Both the position numbers and the translations under genes were made by a program. This document shows positions 1-8,251 of a DNA stretch of 64,000 nt, in pieces. Source of the DNA: Chryseosolibacter sp036402075 (lineage in GTDB: Bacteria > Bacteroidota > Bacteroidia > Cytophagales > Cyclobacteriaceae); the NCBI GenBank assembly GCA_036402075.1, contig DASWTP010000017.1, forward strand, positions 1 through 64,000, written 5' to 3'. The notes beneath the pieces are model-generated. The model saw nothing but the letters and a program-made list of their open reading frames with translations. It did not search any database and was not told the DNA's origin. The stretch's first letter is position 1, and each line of letters starts with the position of its first letter.

Positions 1-159
1 ATTAGGGCGCACCTTCAAGTTTAACAATACCGATCGTCAAAGGTAAGAGCAAACCTCACTGTTATGAAAAACCACTTTTTTCGAACTTGGATGCATCAGC
101 GCGGAAGAGAGATTAGTGAATCCAAATTGTCGCGCAGGCCGCGCTGGAAAATTGCAGAA

Positions 160-193
160 TCAATTATCACAGGCGTTAGCCTGTGGTAATTGA
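160..193. other. Long hairpin in gene-free left end of the window
   Basis: The first 343 bases hold no convincing gene. The clearest structure is an inverted repeat with a 15-bp stem (left arm 160-174, loop GTTA 175-178, right arm 179-193), fully paired apart from one G-T wobble. Neither side carries a T-run, so it is not a typical intrinsic terminator. It could be the end of an upstream transcript or a palindromic repeat unit. A second, 6-bp hairpin (255-260 with 270-275) lies nearer the next gene. Confidence 0.5.
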
Positions 194-343
194 AGCAGGT
201 TAAAACAGCGTGCAACTGCAATCGTGAAAATAGCGCCTCCACTTCATGCACGCCACCTGCGGGCTATAGGCAGGTATAAAAGTAATCGGAAGCGGAAGTC
301 TTCAGTATTGCCGAATAGCTGGGGATTGTTATTTTAGCATCCT

Positions 344-1123
344 ATGAAACCCACACTCGAGCAAAAGCGAAACAGACTGTTTGTTATCCTGTCAGGGATA
401 TTTATAACCAACGCCTTGCTTGCTGAGATTATTGGCGTGAAAATATTCTCAGCCGAAAGAACCGTGGGCCTTGCCCCCGCTCACTTGAACATCCTCGGGT
501 TTCAGATGGACTTTAACCTCACAGCGGGAGCACTGATCTGGCCCGTTGTATTCATCACCACCGACCTGATCAACGAGTATTTTGGGAAACCCGGTGTCAA
601 ACGTATCAGCTACCTCACGGCATTCCTGATTCTTTATGCTTTCCTTATCATCTTCCTGGCCATGGAGCTTCCCCCGGCAGACTGGTGGATCATAGGGAAA
701 GATGCCAATGGAAATGATGTGAACATGGACATTGCGTTCAACAAAATCCTTGGCCAGGGTCAGCGAATCATCATTGGCTCTCTCTCTGCATTCCTGATCG
801 GTCAGCTGGTGGATGTTTATGTTTTTCAGCGCCTGCGACACGCAACCGGTAGTAAGATGCTGTGGCTTCGAGCCACGGGGTCTACGCTCATCTCGCAACT
901 TGTCGATAGTTTTGTCGTGTTGTTTATCGCCTTCTATGGCGTGTTTCCAACCCAGCAGATTATTGCCATCGGTATCACCAACTATATCTATAAATTTTCG
1001 GTGGCCTTGCTGCTTACGCCCGTCATCTACCTTGGACACACAATGATTGACAACTACCTTGGCAAGCAGAATGCCGATGCACTGTCGACCGAGGCAGCGA
1101 AAGAAAGTAAAGGATTCTTTTGA
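344..1123 (+). CDS. yhhQ: Queuosine precursor transporter (YhhQ/VUT family)
   Basis: Predicted inner-membrane carrier that imports a queuosine precursor (preQ0/preQ1 type) for tRNA wobble-base modification. The 259-residue protein is almost entirely hydrophobic helices and carries family-typical stretches: TTDLINEYFG around residue 80 and the STLISQLVDS segment around residue 180, followed by FVVLFIAFYG. Length is normal for the family. Its stop codon directly abuts the stop of the convergent methyltransferase at 1124. The assignment to the family is firm; the exact precursor carried is inferred from the family. No preQ1 riboswitch could be supported upstream. Confidence 0.88.
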   Translation: MKPTLEQKRNRLFVILSGIFITNALLAEIIGVKIFSAERTVGLAPAHLNILGFQMDFNLTAGALIWPVVFITTDLINEYFGKPGVKRISYLTAFLILYAFLIIFLAMELPPADWWIIGKDANGNDVNMDIAFNKILGQGQRIIIGSLSAFLIGQLVDVYVFQRLRHATGSKMLWLRATGSTLISQLVDSFVVLFIAFYGVFPTQQIIAIGITNYIYKFSVALLLTPVIYLGHTMIDNYLGKQNADALSTEAAKESKGFF

Positions 1124-1861
1124 TCAAGAGGGTCTACGCAGATTGTCAAGGATCACCGCAGTGGCAATTGCTGCATTGAGCGACTCAGCTTTGCCAACCC
1201 GTGGAATGGTGATCTTTTGTGAGATGTACTTTTCAAGCACACCGTTGATTCCTCGGGATTCGTTGCCGATCACAATGAAGCCTCCTGCGGCAAACTTTGT
1301 CTTGTAGATGTTTTGTCCTTCGAGGTAAGCGCCATAAATCGGCCGACCTTTTACGGAATCCAGAAACGAAACGAGGTCCGTGTAGTAGATTGAGGCTCGC
1401 GTAAATGATCCCATTGTTGAGTTAATCACTTTGGGGTTATAGAAATCTGCGGTTTCACTGGAAGCTATAATGCTGTTGATTCCATACCAATCTGCGGTTC
1501 GGATGATTGTCCCGAGATTTCCCGGGTCCCGGATGTCATCAAGCACCAGCGCATATTGGTGGTCCAGCAGCATCACCGGCCTGTTGGGCTTCATTCGGGC
1601 CACGGCAACGGCCGAGTTACTGGTCTGAAACTCGCCCAAACCTTCCAAGTCCTTTTCAGAAACTTCCTCAACTCGCGCATTGATCTTCGGATCAATTGTC
1701 GTCAGGAAATCAGGGGTGCCAAGAAGAGTAACAACATGAAAATCAGACTGCAATAATTCTTGCACGCTTTTCGCTCCTTCTACAATAAAACATTGCTCCT
1801 GTTTTCGGTATTTCTTTACTTGCAGGGATTTGATGTACCTGATATCGGCTTTGGACAGCAT
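1124..1861 (-). CDS. SpoU/TrmH-family RNA 2'-O-ribose methyltransferase
   Basis: A 245-residue SAM-dependent RNA methyltransferase of the SPOUT class. An N-terminal substrate-binding part resembling ribosomal protein L30e (about 1-90, including FIVEGAKSVQELL) is followed by the three SpoU motifs: NLGTIIRTADWYG near 118, VIGNESRGI near 198 and SLNAAIATAVIL near 228, which form the trefoil knot and active site. Such proteins methylate rRNA or tRNA riboses; the target base cannot be told from sequence. The start lies 9 bases from the divergent TamL start, so the two promoters must overlap the opposite genes. Confidence 0.88.
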   Translation of the reverse strand: MLSKADIRYIKSLQVKKYRKQEQCFIVEGAKSVQELLQSDFHVVTLLGTPDFLTTIDPKINARVEEVSEKDLEGLGEFQTSNSAVAVARMKPNRPVMLLDHQYALVLDDIRDPGNLGTIIRTADWYGINSIIASSETADFYNPKVINSTMGSFTRASIYYTDLVSFLDSVKGRPIYGAYLEGQNIYKTKFAAGGFIVIGNESRGINGVLEKYISQKITIPRVGKAESLNAAIATAVILDNLRRPS

Positions 1862-1870
1862 TTTGGACGT

Positions 1871-4339
1871 TTGAGTACGAAAAGTAAATATTTTATCCTG
1901 ATTCTTATGCCTGTGCTACTCACAGGCTGTTTGGGTACGCAACACCTCAAGGAGAATCAGAAACGTCTTATTCAGCAATCGGTAAAAGCTCCTGCCCACA
2001 TTGACGAAGAGGCGCTTCGTGAACTTTACGCGCAACGTCCCAACCGCAGATTTCTCGGATTACCCATTTACCACCTGGTCGCCATGTACTATTGGGGCGA
2101 GCGAAATTACGACCAGGAAAAATACATCCGTAAAAAAGAGAAGTTCGAAAAGAAATTCAACGCCAAAATTGAAAAAACAAATTCCATTCGGAAAAAGAAC
2201 AACCTGACTTTTAAAAAGCAAAAAAAGGTCGCCCGGATGGAATCGTTTATCGCCAATGGAAATCAACGGATGCAGTGGGGCGAAAAAGTTGCCGTGTTCG
2301 ACACTGGCCTGGTGGAGATCACTGTCAACCGGTTCAAGAACTATCTCGCATCGGAAGGATATTTCCAGCATACAGTGACAACTCGCACCAACACCATCGG
2401 AAAGTTTACAACCCTCGCCTACCGGGTGGAGACAACGCAACCCTATGTCATTGATACGATCCTGTACAGAATCTCTGACTCAACAGTGTACAGGTTGATC
2501 AGGCAAAATGAAGCTACGAGTTTCATCAAAGTCAATCAACGCCTTCGCAGCGCAGACATTGATAAGGAAGCTGAACGCATTGATCTTTTGTTGAAAGACA
2601 ACGGGTACTACGACTTCAGCCGACAATACGTTGATTTTCCGACAGACACAAGCCTGCTGGGTGAAAGGCGTGTGGCTATCATGGTTCAGATCCTCGATCC
2701 TGCCAAACGCGACAAGCACAAGCAATTCGTTATTGACTCCGTGCGATTTCTCACGGATGCCGGGGTACAGAAACCTGGTCGGACTCGCCAACAGAGGACC
2801 TATAGCGACATTCAGTATAACTATTTTGACAATTACTATAGCCTGAAGATCCTGAGTCAGCGCGTGTTCTTGAAAAATGAAAGTTTATATAGCCGGTCGA
2901 AGGCCTTTGAAACCCAGCGACAGCTTGCTAATCTGGATGCTTTCAAGTTTGTAAATATTGTTTATGATACGTCTGGCGGAAAATTCATCCCGACTATCGT
3001 CACTAGCCCACTCGATCGTTACGAATGGTCGAACGAAGTTGGCGTGAACGTTACACAAGGCTTCCCCGGTCCGTTTTACAACCTGAACTTTAAAAAACGA
3101 AATATCTTTCGGGGTCTTGAAAATTTCGAATTGAACGGACGAATTGGTGTGGAAGGTGTTGCCTCCGCGACTTTTTCTGAAAACGTGTATAAGAGTATCG
3201 AAGCCGGTGCGAATGCTTCGATTATCTTCCCTCAATTCATTTGGCCGCTGCGGGAACCCGTCCAGATCAGGCTTGCCAAATACAACCCAAAGACAAGGCT
3301 CTCTCTCGGATATACGTTTACTGACCGACCCGAGTATAATCGAATTGCCACTACCCTTTCGAACACATATTCATGGCAGAATCAGCGCACCACGGAATAC
3401 TCGCTCGCGCTCGTAAATGCCAGCTTGATCAATTCAAAAAAATCGGATGAGTTTAGCGAATTGCTTGAACGATTAGACTCACTCGGTAATTACAACCTCG
3501 TAAACTCATTCAGACCTTCTTTTGTGAGCAGCATGATTTTCGGTATCACCTGGAACCATAACTACGGCAGTATCGATAAGAATTCGGTTTTTATCCGGGG
3601 CCAATTTGAAACCGGTGGCACTTCCCTCAACATCGTAGACCCGGCCATCATTACCAAACAAGGATTACAATACTTCAAATACCTTCGATTGAGTGTAGAT
3701 TTTCGGAGAAACCGGATCCTGAACAAATTTGCAACGTTAGCGTACCGGATTAACACCGGGGTTGCATACGACTACAGCGGGAACAACACGTTGCCTTATG
3801 AAAAATTCTATTTTGCAGGCGGAAGCAGAAGCGTGAGAGCGTGGAGCCCAAGGCGATTGGGAATCGGTTCCGTTCAACGGGAACTTTCCACCGAACCCCG
3901 TGAAGACGGACTTTACAGCTATCAATTTGAAAAGCCAGGTGAAATCTTGCTTGAAGGAAGTATCGAACTGCGGAGTAAGCTTGTCGGGTTCATTGATGGT
4001 GCGCTCTTCATCGATGCGGGAAACGTTTGGTCCTTCAAGCAACGTGCACCACAGGATGCCGAAGGGAACTATCTTGGCAACTCCCAATTTCGCGCTAATT
4101 CATTCCTGAAAGAATTTGGTGTCGGAACCGGTGTTGGCCTTCGCTTTGACTTTACCTTCTTGATTTTATGCTTTGACGTGGGAATGAAGGTATATGATCC
4201 GGCCCGCGATGCAAATGAACGCTTCGTGCTTGATAAAGTGAGATTCTTTAAGCCGTACGCAAAAGAAATAGCACCGGATGTTTTCACAAATTACAAAGAA
4301 CCGGTTGTGTATAATATCGGGATTGGGTATCCATTCTAG
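1871..4339 (+). CDS. TamL-type BamA/TamA-family outer-membrane lipoprotein
   Basis: Omp85-superfamily assembly protein. The reading frame is open from 1760, but the best start is TTG at 1871. It gives a short lipoprotein signal ending in the lipobox LLTGC (Cys20) and removes overlap with the divergent gene. The resulting 822 residues comprise a basic Lys-rich stretch (about 90-125), POTRA-like repeats (to about 420) and a C-terminal 16-strand barrel ending in aromatic-rich YNIGIGYPF. The FYFAGGSRSVRAW segment corresponds to the conserved L6 loop region of Omp85 proteins. Lipid-anchored TamA variants (TamL) are typical of Bacteroidota and are thought to work with TamB; no tamB lies next to it here. 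Confidence 0.85.
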   Translation: MSTKSKYFILILMPVLLTGCLGTQHLKENQKRLIQQSVKAPAHIDEEALRELYAQRPNRRFLGLPIYHLVAMYYWGERNYDQEKYIRKKEKFEKKFNAKIEKTNSIRKKNNLTFKKQKKVARMESFIANGNQRMQWGEKVAVFDTGLVEITVNRFKNYLASEGYFQHTVTTRTNTIGKFTTLAYRVETTQPYVIDTILYRISDSTVYRLIRQNEATSFIKVNQRLRSADIDKEAERIDLLLKDNGYYDFSRQYVDFPTDTSLLGERRVAIMVQILDPAKRDKHKQFVIDSVRFLTDAGVQKPGRTRQQRTYSDIQYNYFDNYYSLKILSQRVFLKNESLYSRSKAFETQRQLANLDAFKFVNIVYDTSGGKFIPTIVTSPLDRYEWSNEVGVNVTQGFPGPFYNLNFKKRNIFRGLENFELNGRIGVEGVASATFSENVYKSIEAGANASIIFPQFIWPLREPVQIRLAKYNPKTRLSLGYTFTDRPEYNRIATTLSNTYSWQNQRTTEYSLALVNASLINSKKSDEFSELLERLDSLGNYNLVNSFRPSFVSSMIFGITWNHNYGSIDKNSVFIRGQFETGGTSLNIVDPAIITKQGLQYFKYLRLSVDFRRNRILNKFATLAYRINTGVAYDYSGNNTLPYEKFYFAGGSRSVRAWSPRRLGIGSVQRELSTEPREDGLYSYQFEKPGEILLEGSIELRSKLVGFIDGALFIDAGNVWSFKQRAPQDAEGNYLGNSQFRANSFLKEFGVGTGVGLRFDFTFLILCFDVGMKVYDPARDANERFVLDKVRFFKPYAKEIAPDVFTNYKEPVVYNIGIGYPF

Positions 4340-4442
4340 GGAAATAAGCTGCAGGCAGAAACAGTGGGAAACTGGTGGCAAACTAACTTTTCTTAAAGTA
4401 AAAATAGTTTTCAGCGCGTCTGATTATTACAGCTTGCCTTGA

Positions 4443-6542
4443 TCAAAAAGCAAGCAGCTGCGTTAGTTCAGCACGGACTTTCTGGGCATTCGGGAGCATC
4501 ATCCGTTCAAGGTCAACGTTTAGCGGAACTGCTGGAAGGTTGGCAGCTCCCATCGTCCAGACGGGCGCATCGATAAACGTGAAGCATTCTTTTGATATCC
4601 GTCCGGCAAGCGATTCTGCAAATGAATTCATCAGCGGCTCTTCAGTAAGTACAAATGCTCTTCCGTGCTTTCGCACTGATGTTGTTATGGCCTCCCAATC
4701 GATCGGATTCAATGTTCGAAGATCCATGATCTCTACCTGGCCAGTAAAATTCTTTGCAGCCTCTTTTGCCCAATAAACGCCCATGCCATAGGTGATGATT
4801 ACGGCAGATGATCCTTCTGAAATTTTTTCTTCCGAAGCGTGCTGCACAATGTTCGCCTTGCCTAACGGAATTACATAGTTTTCATCTGGTTCAACCGTTT
4901 TTGCATCTGTGGTACCCGCAACTTTTGACCAATACAAGCCTTTGTGTTCAAGTAAAACAACCGGGTTCGGATCGTAAAACGATGCCTTGAGAAGTCCCTT
5001 CATATCAGCAGCAGTGGAAGGATATACGATCTTAATTCCACGAATGGTCAGTAGGGCCGACTCGACACTGCCCGAGTGATAAGGGCCTCCGCCACCGTAT
5101 GCCCCTATCGGTACACGAATCAAACTTTGTATCGGAAATTTTCCGCGCGACAGATAGCAACTCTTCGATAATTCTTCAACAAGTTGGTTAATACCGGGCC
5201 AGATATAGTCAGCAAACTGTATTTCAACGATTGGCTTTGCTCCTACCGCGGTCATGCCGGCAGTCGAGCCCACAATGTAGGCTTCCTGTATCGGGGTATT
5301 GAACACGCGCTCATCGCCATACTTTTGTGCAAGTGTTGCCGCCTCACGGAAAACGCCACCAAGTCTTCTGCCAACATCCTGCCCATAGAACAAAGCTTCG
5401 GGATGCTTCTTGAGAATTTCGTCTACCGCATGCAATGCCGCATCCACCATAATAACTTTTTCTGCACCCTTTGGTGCGCGCTCGCCCCGCTCTTCCGTTA
5501 TGGGTGTCAGTGCAAATTCGTGCGAGTCAAAGTCGTTCGGATCAGGATCGGGAGATGACAGCGCGCGTTGATAATCGCTGGCGACTTTTGCGGCAGCCGT
5601 ATTCTCAATTTGCTGCAATTCATTTTTCTCGTTTCCATGCTCGAGGAGGTAGCTCCTTAACTTGAGAAGCGGGTCAAGCTTCTTATGTACTTCCAGGTCC
5701 TCTGCACGATACCATTCTCTGCGCACGCCAGACGTGTGGTGCCCTAATAGGGGGCATTTTGCGTGAACTAAAATTGGAGCGCGTTTTTTCCTTGCAAACT
5801 CGATGGCTTTTTTCATGCCGAGGAAGGAGTCTATGAAATCGGCACCATCAATCGCCATCCGCTCCATTCCCTTGAAGCCAGCCGCATATTCATAAGCATC
5901 CATCGCGCGCATCTCTTTTCCCGTAGCAGAGATTCCCCAGTCATTATCCTGCACCAGGTAGATGATGGGCAGCCGTTTAAGCACCGCCATTTGAAACGCT
6001 TCGGCAACTTCACCTTCGGTGACAGATCCGTCTCCAAGTGAACAGAGCACCACCGGATTGTTTTTGTCTTTCAGCAGCCCTTGAGACTCAAGGTAGGCAA
6101 TGCCATGGGCCATGCCGGTTGCAGGAATTGCCTGCATACCTGTCGCTGAACTTTGGTGGGGAATTACAGGAAATCCATTGCGTCTTAAAGAAGGATGTCC
6201 ATAATAGGTTCTACCGCCCGAAAAAGGATCATCCTTTTTTGCCATGAGCTGAAGCATCAGCTCGAAGGGCTGAAGCCCCATGGCGAGCAGCATTGATTCA
6301 TCACGGTAATAAAGCGAAGCAAAATCCGAGGCTGTTAATTGAATGCCCGCAGCGATCTGGATTGCCTCGTGGCCGGCTGAGGTGCTGTGCACATATTTGC
6401 TGCAGACCTCACGATTTTCATCGTAGGTCTCTGCCATTCGCCTGGCCGTACACATGAGCTGGTACGCTTTCAAAAGGATATCGAGAGGGATTTCGGTTTT
6501 CAGTTTTTTGGAGGGTGCTTTCGTTCGCTCAGCAAAGGGCAT
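4443..6542 (-). CDS. 2-oxoisovalerate dehydrogenase E1, fused alpha and beta subunits
   Basis: Thiamine-diphosphate-dependent E1 of a branched-chain 2-oxoacid dehydrogenase complex, which decarboxylates valine/leucine/isoleucine-derived 2-oxoacids to acyl-CoA precursors of branched fatty acids. The N-terminal half is the alpha chain, with the ThDP motif beginning GDGSVTEGE and ending near QDNDWGIS. The C-terminal half (from about residue 370) is the beta/transketolase-like chain with YGQDVG and EEPLMNSFAE. Start taken at ATG 6542 (MPFAERTK, 699 residues); the frame stays open to 6668 but would then overlap hemF. E2/E3 genes are not in the window. Alpha-beta fusion is common in Bacteroidota. 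Confidence 0.88.
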   Translation of the reverse strand: MPFAERTKAPSKKLKTEIPLDILLKAYQLMCTARRMAETYDENREVCSKYVHSTSAGHEAIQIAAGIQLTASDFASLYYRDESMLLAMGLQPFELMLQLMAKKDDPFSGGRTYYGHPSLRRNGFPVIPHQSSATGMQAIPATGMAHGIAYLESQGLLKDKNNPVVLCSLGDGSVTEGEVAEAFQMAVLKRLPIIYLVQDNDWGISATGKEMRAMDAYEYAAGFKGMERMAIDGADFIDSFLGMKKAIEFARKKRAPILVHAKCPLLGHHTSGVRREWYRAEDLEVHKKLDPLLKLRSYLLEHGNEKNELQQIENTAAAKVASDYQRALSSPDPDPNDFDSHEFALTPITEERGERAPKGAEKVIMVDAALHAVDEILKKHPEALFYGQDVGRRLGGVFREAATLAQKYGDERVFNTPIQEAYIVGSTAGMTAVGAKPIVEIQFADYIWPGINQLVEELSKSCYLSRGKFPIQSLIRVPIGAYGGGGPYHSGSVESALLTIRGIKIVYPSTAADMKGLLKASFYDPNPVVLLEHKGLYWSKVAGTTDAKTVEPDENYVIPLGKANIVQHASEEKISEGSSAVIITYGMGVYWAKEAAKNFTGQVEIMDLRTLNPIDWEAITTSVRKHGRAFVLTEEPLMNSFAESLAGRISKECFTFIDAPVWTMGAANLPAVPLNVDLERMMLPNAQKVRAELTQLLAF

Positions 6543-6659
6543 TTTCACACAGTTTGTCTCGGCATAAAGATACAGTTTTTTGAAAAACAATCGATTGAAA
6601 TAATCCCGTTGGTTAAATAGATGAATCGTTCCATATTTGCCATCACTTGCACAGCAATC

Positions 6660-7577
6660 ATGAAACAATCACCTACCAAGGAAGAAATTAAAGACTGGTT
6701 TGTCAGCCTACAGGATCAGATTTGTGAGGCGCTTGAGAAGGCGGATGGCTCCGGAAAGTTCATCCCTGATGCTTGGGAACGCCCGGGCGGTGGCGGTGGT
6801 GTTTCGCGTGTGCTCACTGCTGGCAGCGTAATCGAAAAAGGCGGAGTCAATTTCTCGGCTGTGTGGGGCAAAACTCCTGAACAAACGCTGAAGACGCTTA
6901 ATCTTGCCCCTGATCAAGCAATTGATTTTTTTGCAACAGGTGTTTCCATTGTGCTGCATCCTCATAATCCATTTGTGCCCATCATTCACATGAATGTGCG
7001 GTACTTTGAAATGTCAAATGGCGTGTGGTGGTTTGGTGGTGGAATTGACCTGACACCCCATTACGTGACTGCGGAAGATGCACGCTACTTTCACACCAGG
7101 CTGAAAGAGGTTTGCGATCAGTTTGACCCATCGTATTATCCTGAGTTCAAGAATTGGGCGGACAATTATTTTTTTATACGCCACAGAAATGAGACGCGCG
7201 GCATCGGTGGAATCTTCTTTGACAACCTGAAGGCGGATGAACGTCACTCGCGACAAGATCGTTTTGATTTTGTGAGATCGGTCGGTTCGGCCTTCGCTCC
7301 TATTTACGTACATTTTATGAACCAGAATCGGGACATCCGGTTTAATGAATCGCATAAAACGTGGCAATTCCTGAGAAGAGGGCGTTATGTTGAATTCAAC
7401 CTGGTGTGGGATCGTGGCACGAAGTTCGGGCTTGAAACGGACGGCCGCACAGAATCCATTCTTATGAGCTTGCCGCCCCAGGCCAACTGGCTTTATAACT
7501 ATCAACCACAAGCTGGATCAGAGGAAGCGAATACTTTGTCATTACTTCAAAAGGGAATTGATTGGGTCAGGGCTTGA
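6660..7577 (+). CDS. hemF: Oxygen-dependent coproporphyrinogen III oxidase
   Basis: Converts coproporphyrinogen III to protoporphyrinogen IX with O2, a late step of heme synthesis. The 305-residue product from ATG 6660 (MKQSPTKEE) matches the roughly 300-residue family; an upstream ATG at 6621 would add an unlikely 13 residues. Family signatures are clear: the glycine-rich WERPGGGGGVSRVL near 40, NVRYFE near 110, WWFGGGIDLTPHY near 120, FFIRHRNETRGIGGIFFD near 175 and GRYVEFNLVWDRGTKFGL near 245. It lies just upstream of the heme oxygenase and phytochrome genes, so heme synthesis and bilin production are adjacent here, although a promoter-like box separates them. Confidence 0.95.
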   Translation: MKQSPTKEEIKDWFVSLQDQICEALEKADGSGKFIPDAWERPGGGGGVSRVLTAGSVIEKGGVNFSAVWGKTPEQTLKTLNLAPDQAIDFFATGVSIVLHPHNPFVPIIHMNVRYFEMSNGVWWFGGGIDLTPHYVTAEDARYFHTRLKEVCDQFDPSYYPEFKNWADNYFFIRHRNETRGIGGIFFDNLKADERHSRQDRFDFVRSVGSAFAPIYVHFMNQNRDIRFNESHKTWQFLRRGRYVEFNLVWDRGTKFGLETDGRTESILMSLPPQANWLYNYQPQAGSEEANTLSLLQKGIDWVRA

Positions 7578-7627
7578 GGTTCGATCAATCCGGTCTCCGA
7601 AAAATTAGTCGTTCTGCCAATATTTTC

Positions 7628-7635
7628 TAAATTTG
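7628..7635 (+). promoter_or_regulatory. Putative -7 box for the bilin/phytochrome operon
   Basis: TAAATTTG matches the Bacteroidota -7 consensus TAnnTTTG exactly and sits in the 107-base gap between hemF and the heme oxygenase gene, about 50 bases before its ATG. No clear -33 TTTG element was found. Confidence 0.45.
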
Positions 7636-7684
7636 AAACCCCACTGGCGTGAACTAAACGGACAGCTGTTGATCCTTTTGTTGC

Positions 7685-8251
7685 ATGCTTGCAGATGACC
7701 TAAAAGAAAGAACCAGAGACGTGCACACGGCCCTGGAAAAAAAGCTATTATCACATATACAGCTGGTTCATGACACGAACCATTATGGTGCGCTGCTTGA
7801 AATGATGTATGGATACTATGCCGCGCTGGAAAATCGGCTGGATTCTTTTCGCCATGCTATTCCTGACTACGACCGAAGAAGAAAATCACATGCTATTATT
7901 CACGATCTGGGAAAACTAGGTCGGTCTGCTCAAGCCATCCGGCTATGCGAGAATATTCCCGTGCTTAATTCCATTCCCGAGGCGTTCGGTTCAATGTATG
8001 TGTTGGAAGGGTCAACGCTTGGTGGAACGATCATTTCCAGAATGCTGCTGAAACAGGTGCCCGCATTGAGTGATGCGCTAATGTTCTTTCGGGGCTACCA
8101 GGATCAGACCATGGATATGTGGCAAAAGTTCAAACAATATCTTCACCAGATGATCGATGAAGTTCATCATGAAGAAGCGCAACTCGCGGCCAAGGAAACG
8201 TTTGTAAAATTTAAAATCTGGATAGAGCAGCATGACGCAGGTAAATTATGA
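7685..8251 (+). CDS. bphO: Biliverdin-producing heme oxygenase
   Basis: Opens heme to biliverdin IX-alpha, iron and CO, supplying the phytochrome chromophore. The 188-residue all-helical protein has the expected proximal-helix histidine (His14 in ERTRDVHTALEKK) and the distal glycine helix GSMYVLEGSTLGG near residue 100. Size fits bacterial heme oxygenases. The stop codon lies inside the phytochrome gene (20-base overlap), which is strong evidence for co-translation with it. The symbol bphO is used because of this linkage. Confidence 0.92.
   Translation: MLADDLKERTRDVHTALEKKLLSHIQLVHDTNHYGALLEMMYGYYAALENRLDSFRHAIPDYDRRRKSHAIIHDLGKLGRSAQAIRLCENIPVLNSIPEAFGSMYVLEGSTLGGTIISRMLLKQVPALSDALMFFRGYQDQTMDMWQKFKQYLHQMIDEVHHEEAQLAAKETFVKFKIWIEQHDAGKL

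Noticed and set aside
255..290. Possible preQ1 riboswitch before the queuosine-precursor transporter
   Set aside because: There is a 6-bp hairpin and an A-rich tail, but the loop and tail cannot form the required second stem, and the conserved loop bases of preQ1-I are absent.
1760..1870. Longer N-terminus for TamL from ATG 1760
   Set aside because: It would bury the lipobox 57 residues in and overlap the start of the divergent methyltransferase; TTG 1871 gives a standard lipoprotein signal.
4381..4411. Hairpin terminator between TamL and E1
   Set aside because: Only a 5-bp stem plus an interrupted 4-bp stem of A-T pairs; too weak to list.
6543..6668. Longer E1 protein starting at 6668
   Set aside because: The extra 42 residues do not resemble E1 proteins and overlap hemF; MPFAERTK at 6542 is a better start.
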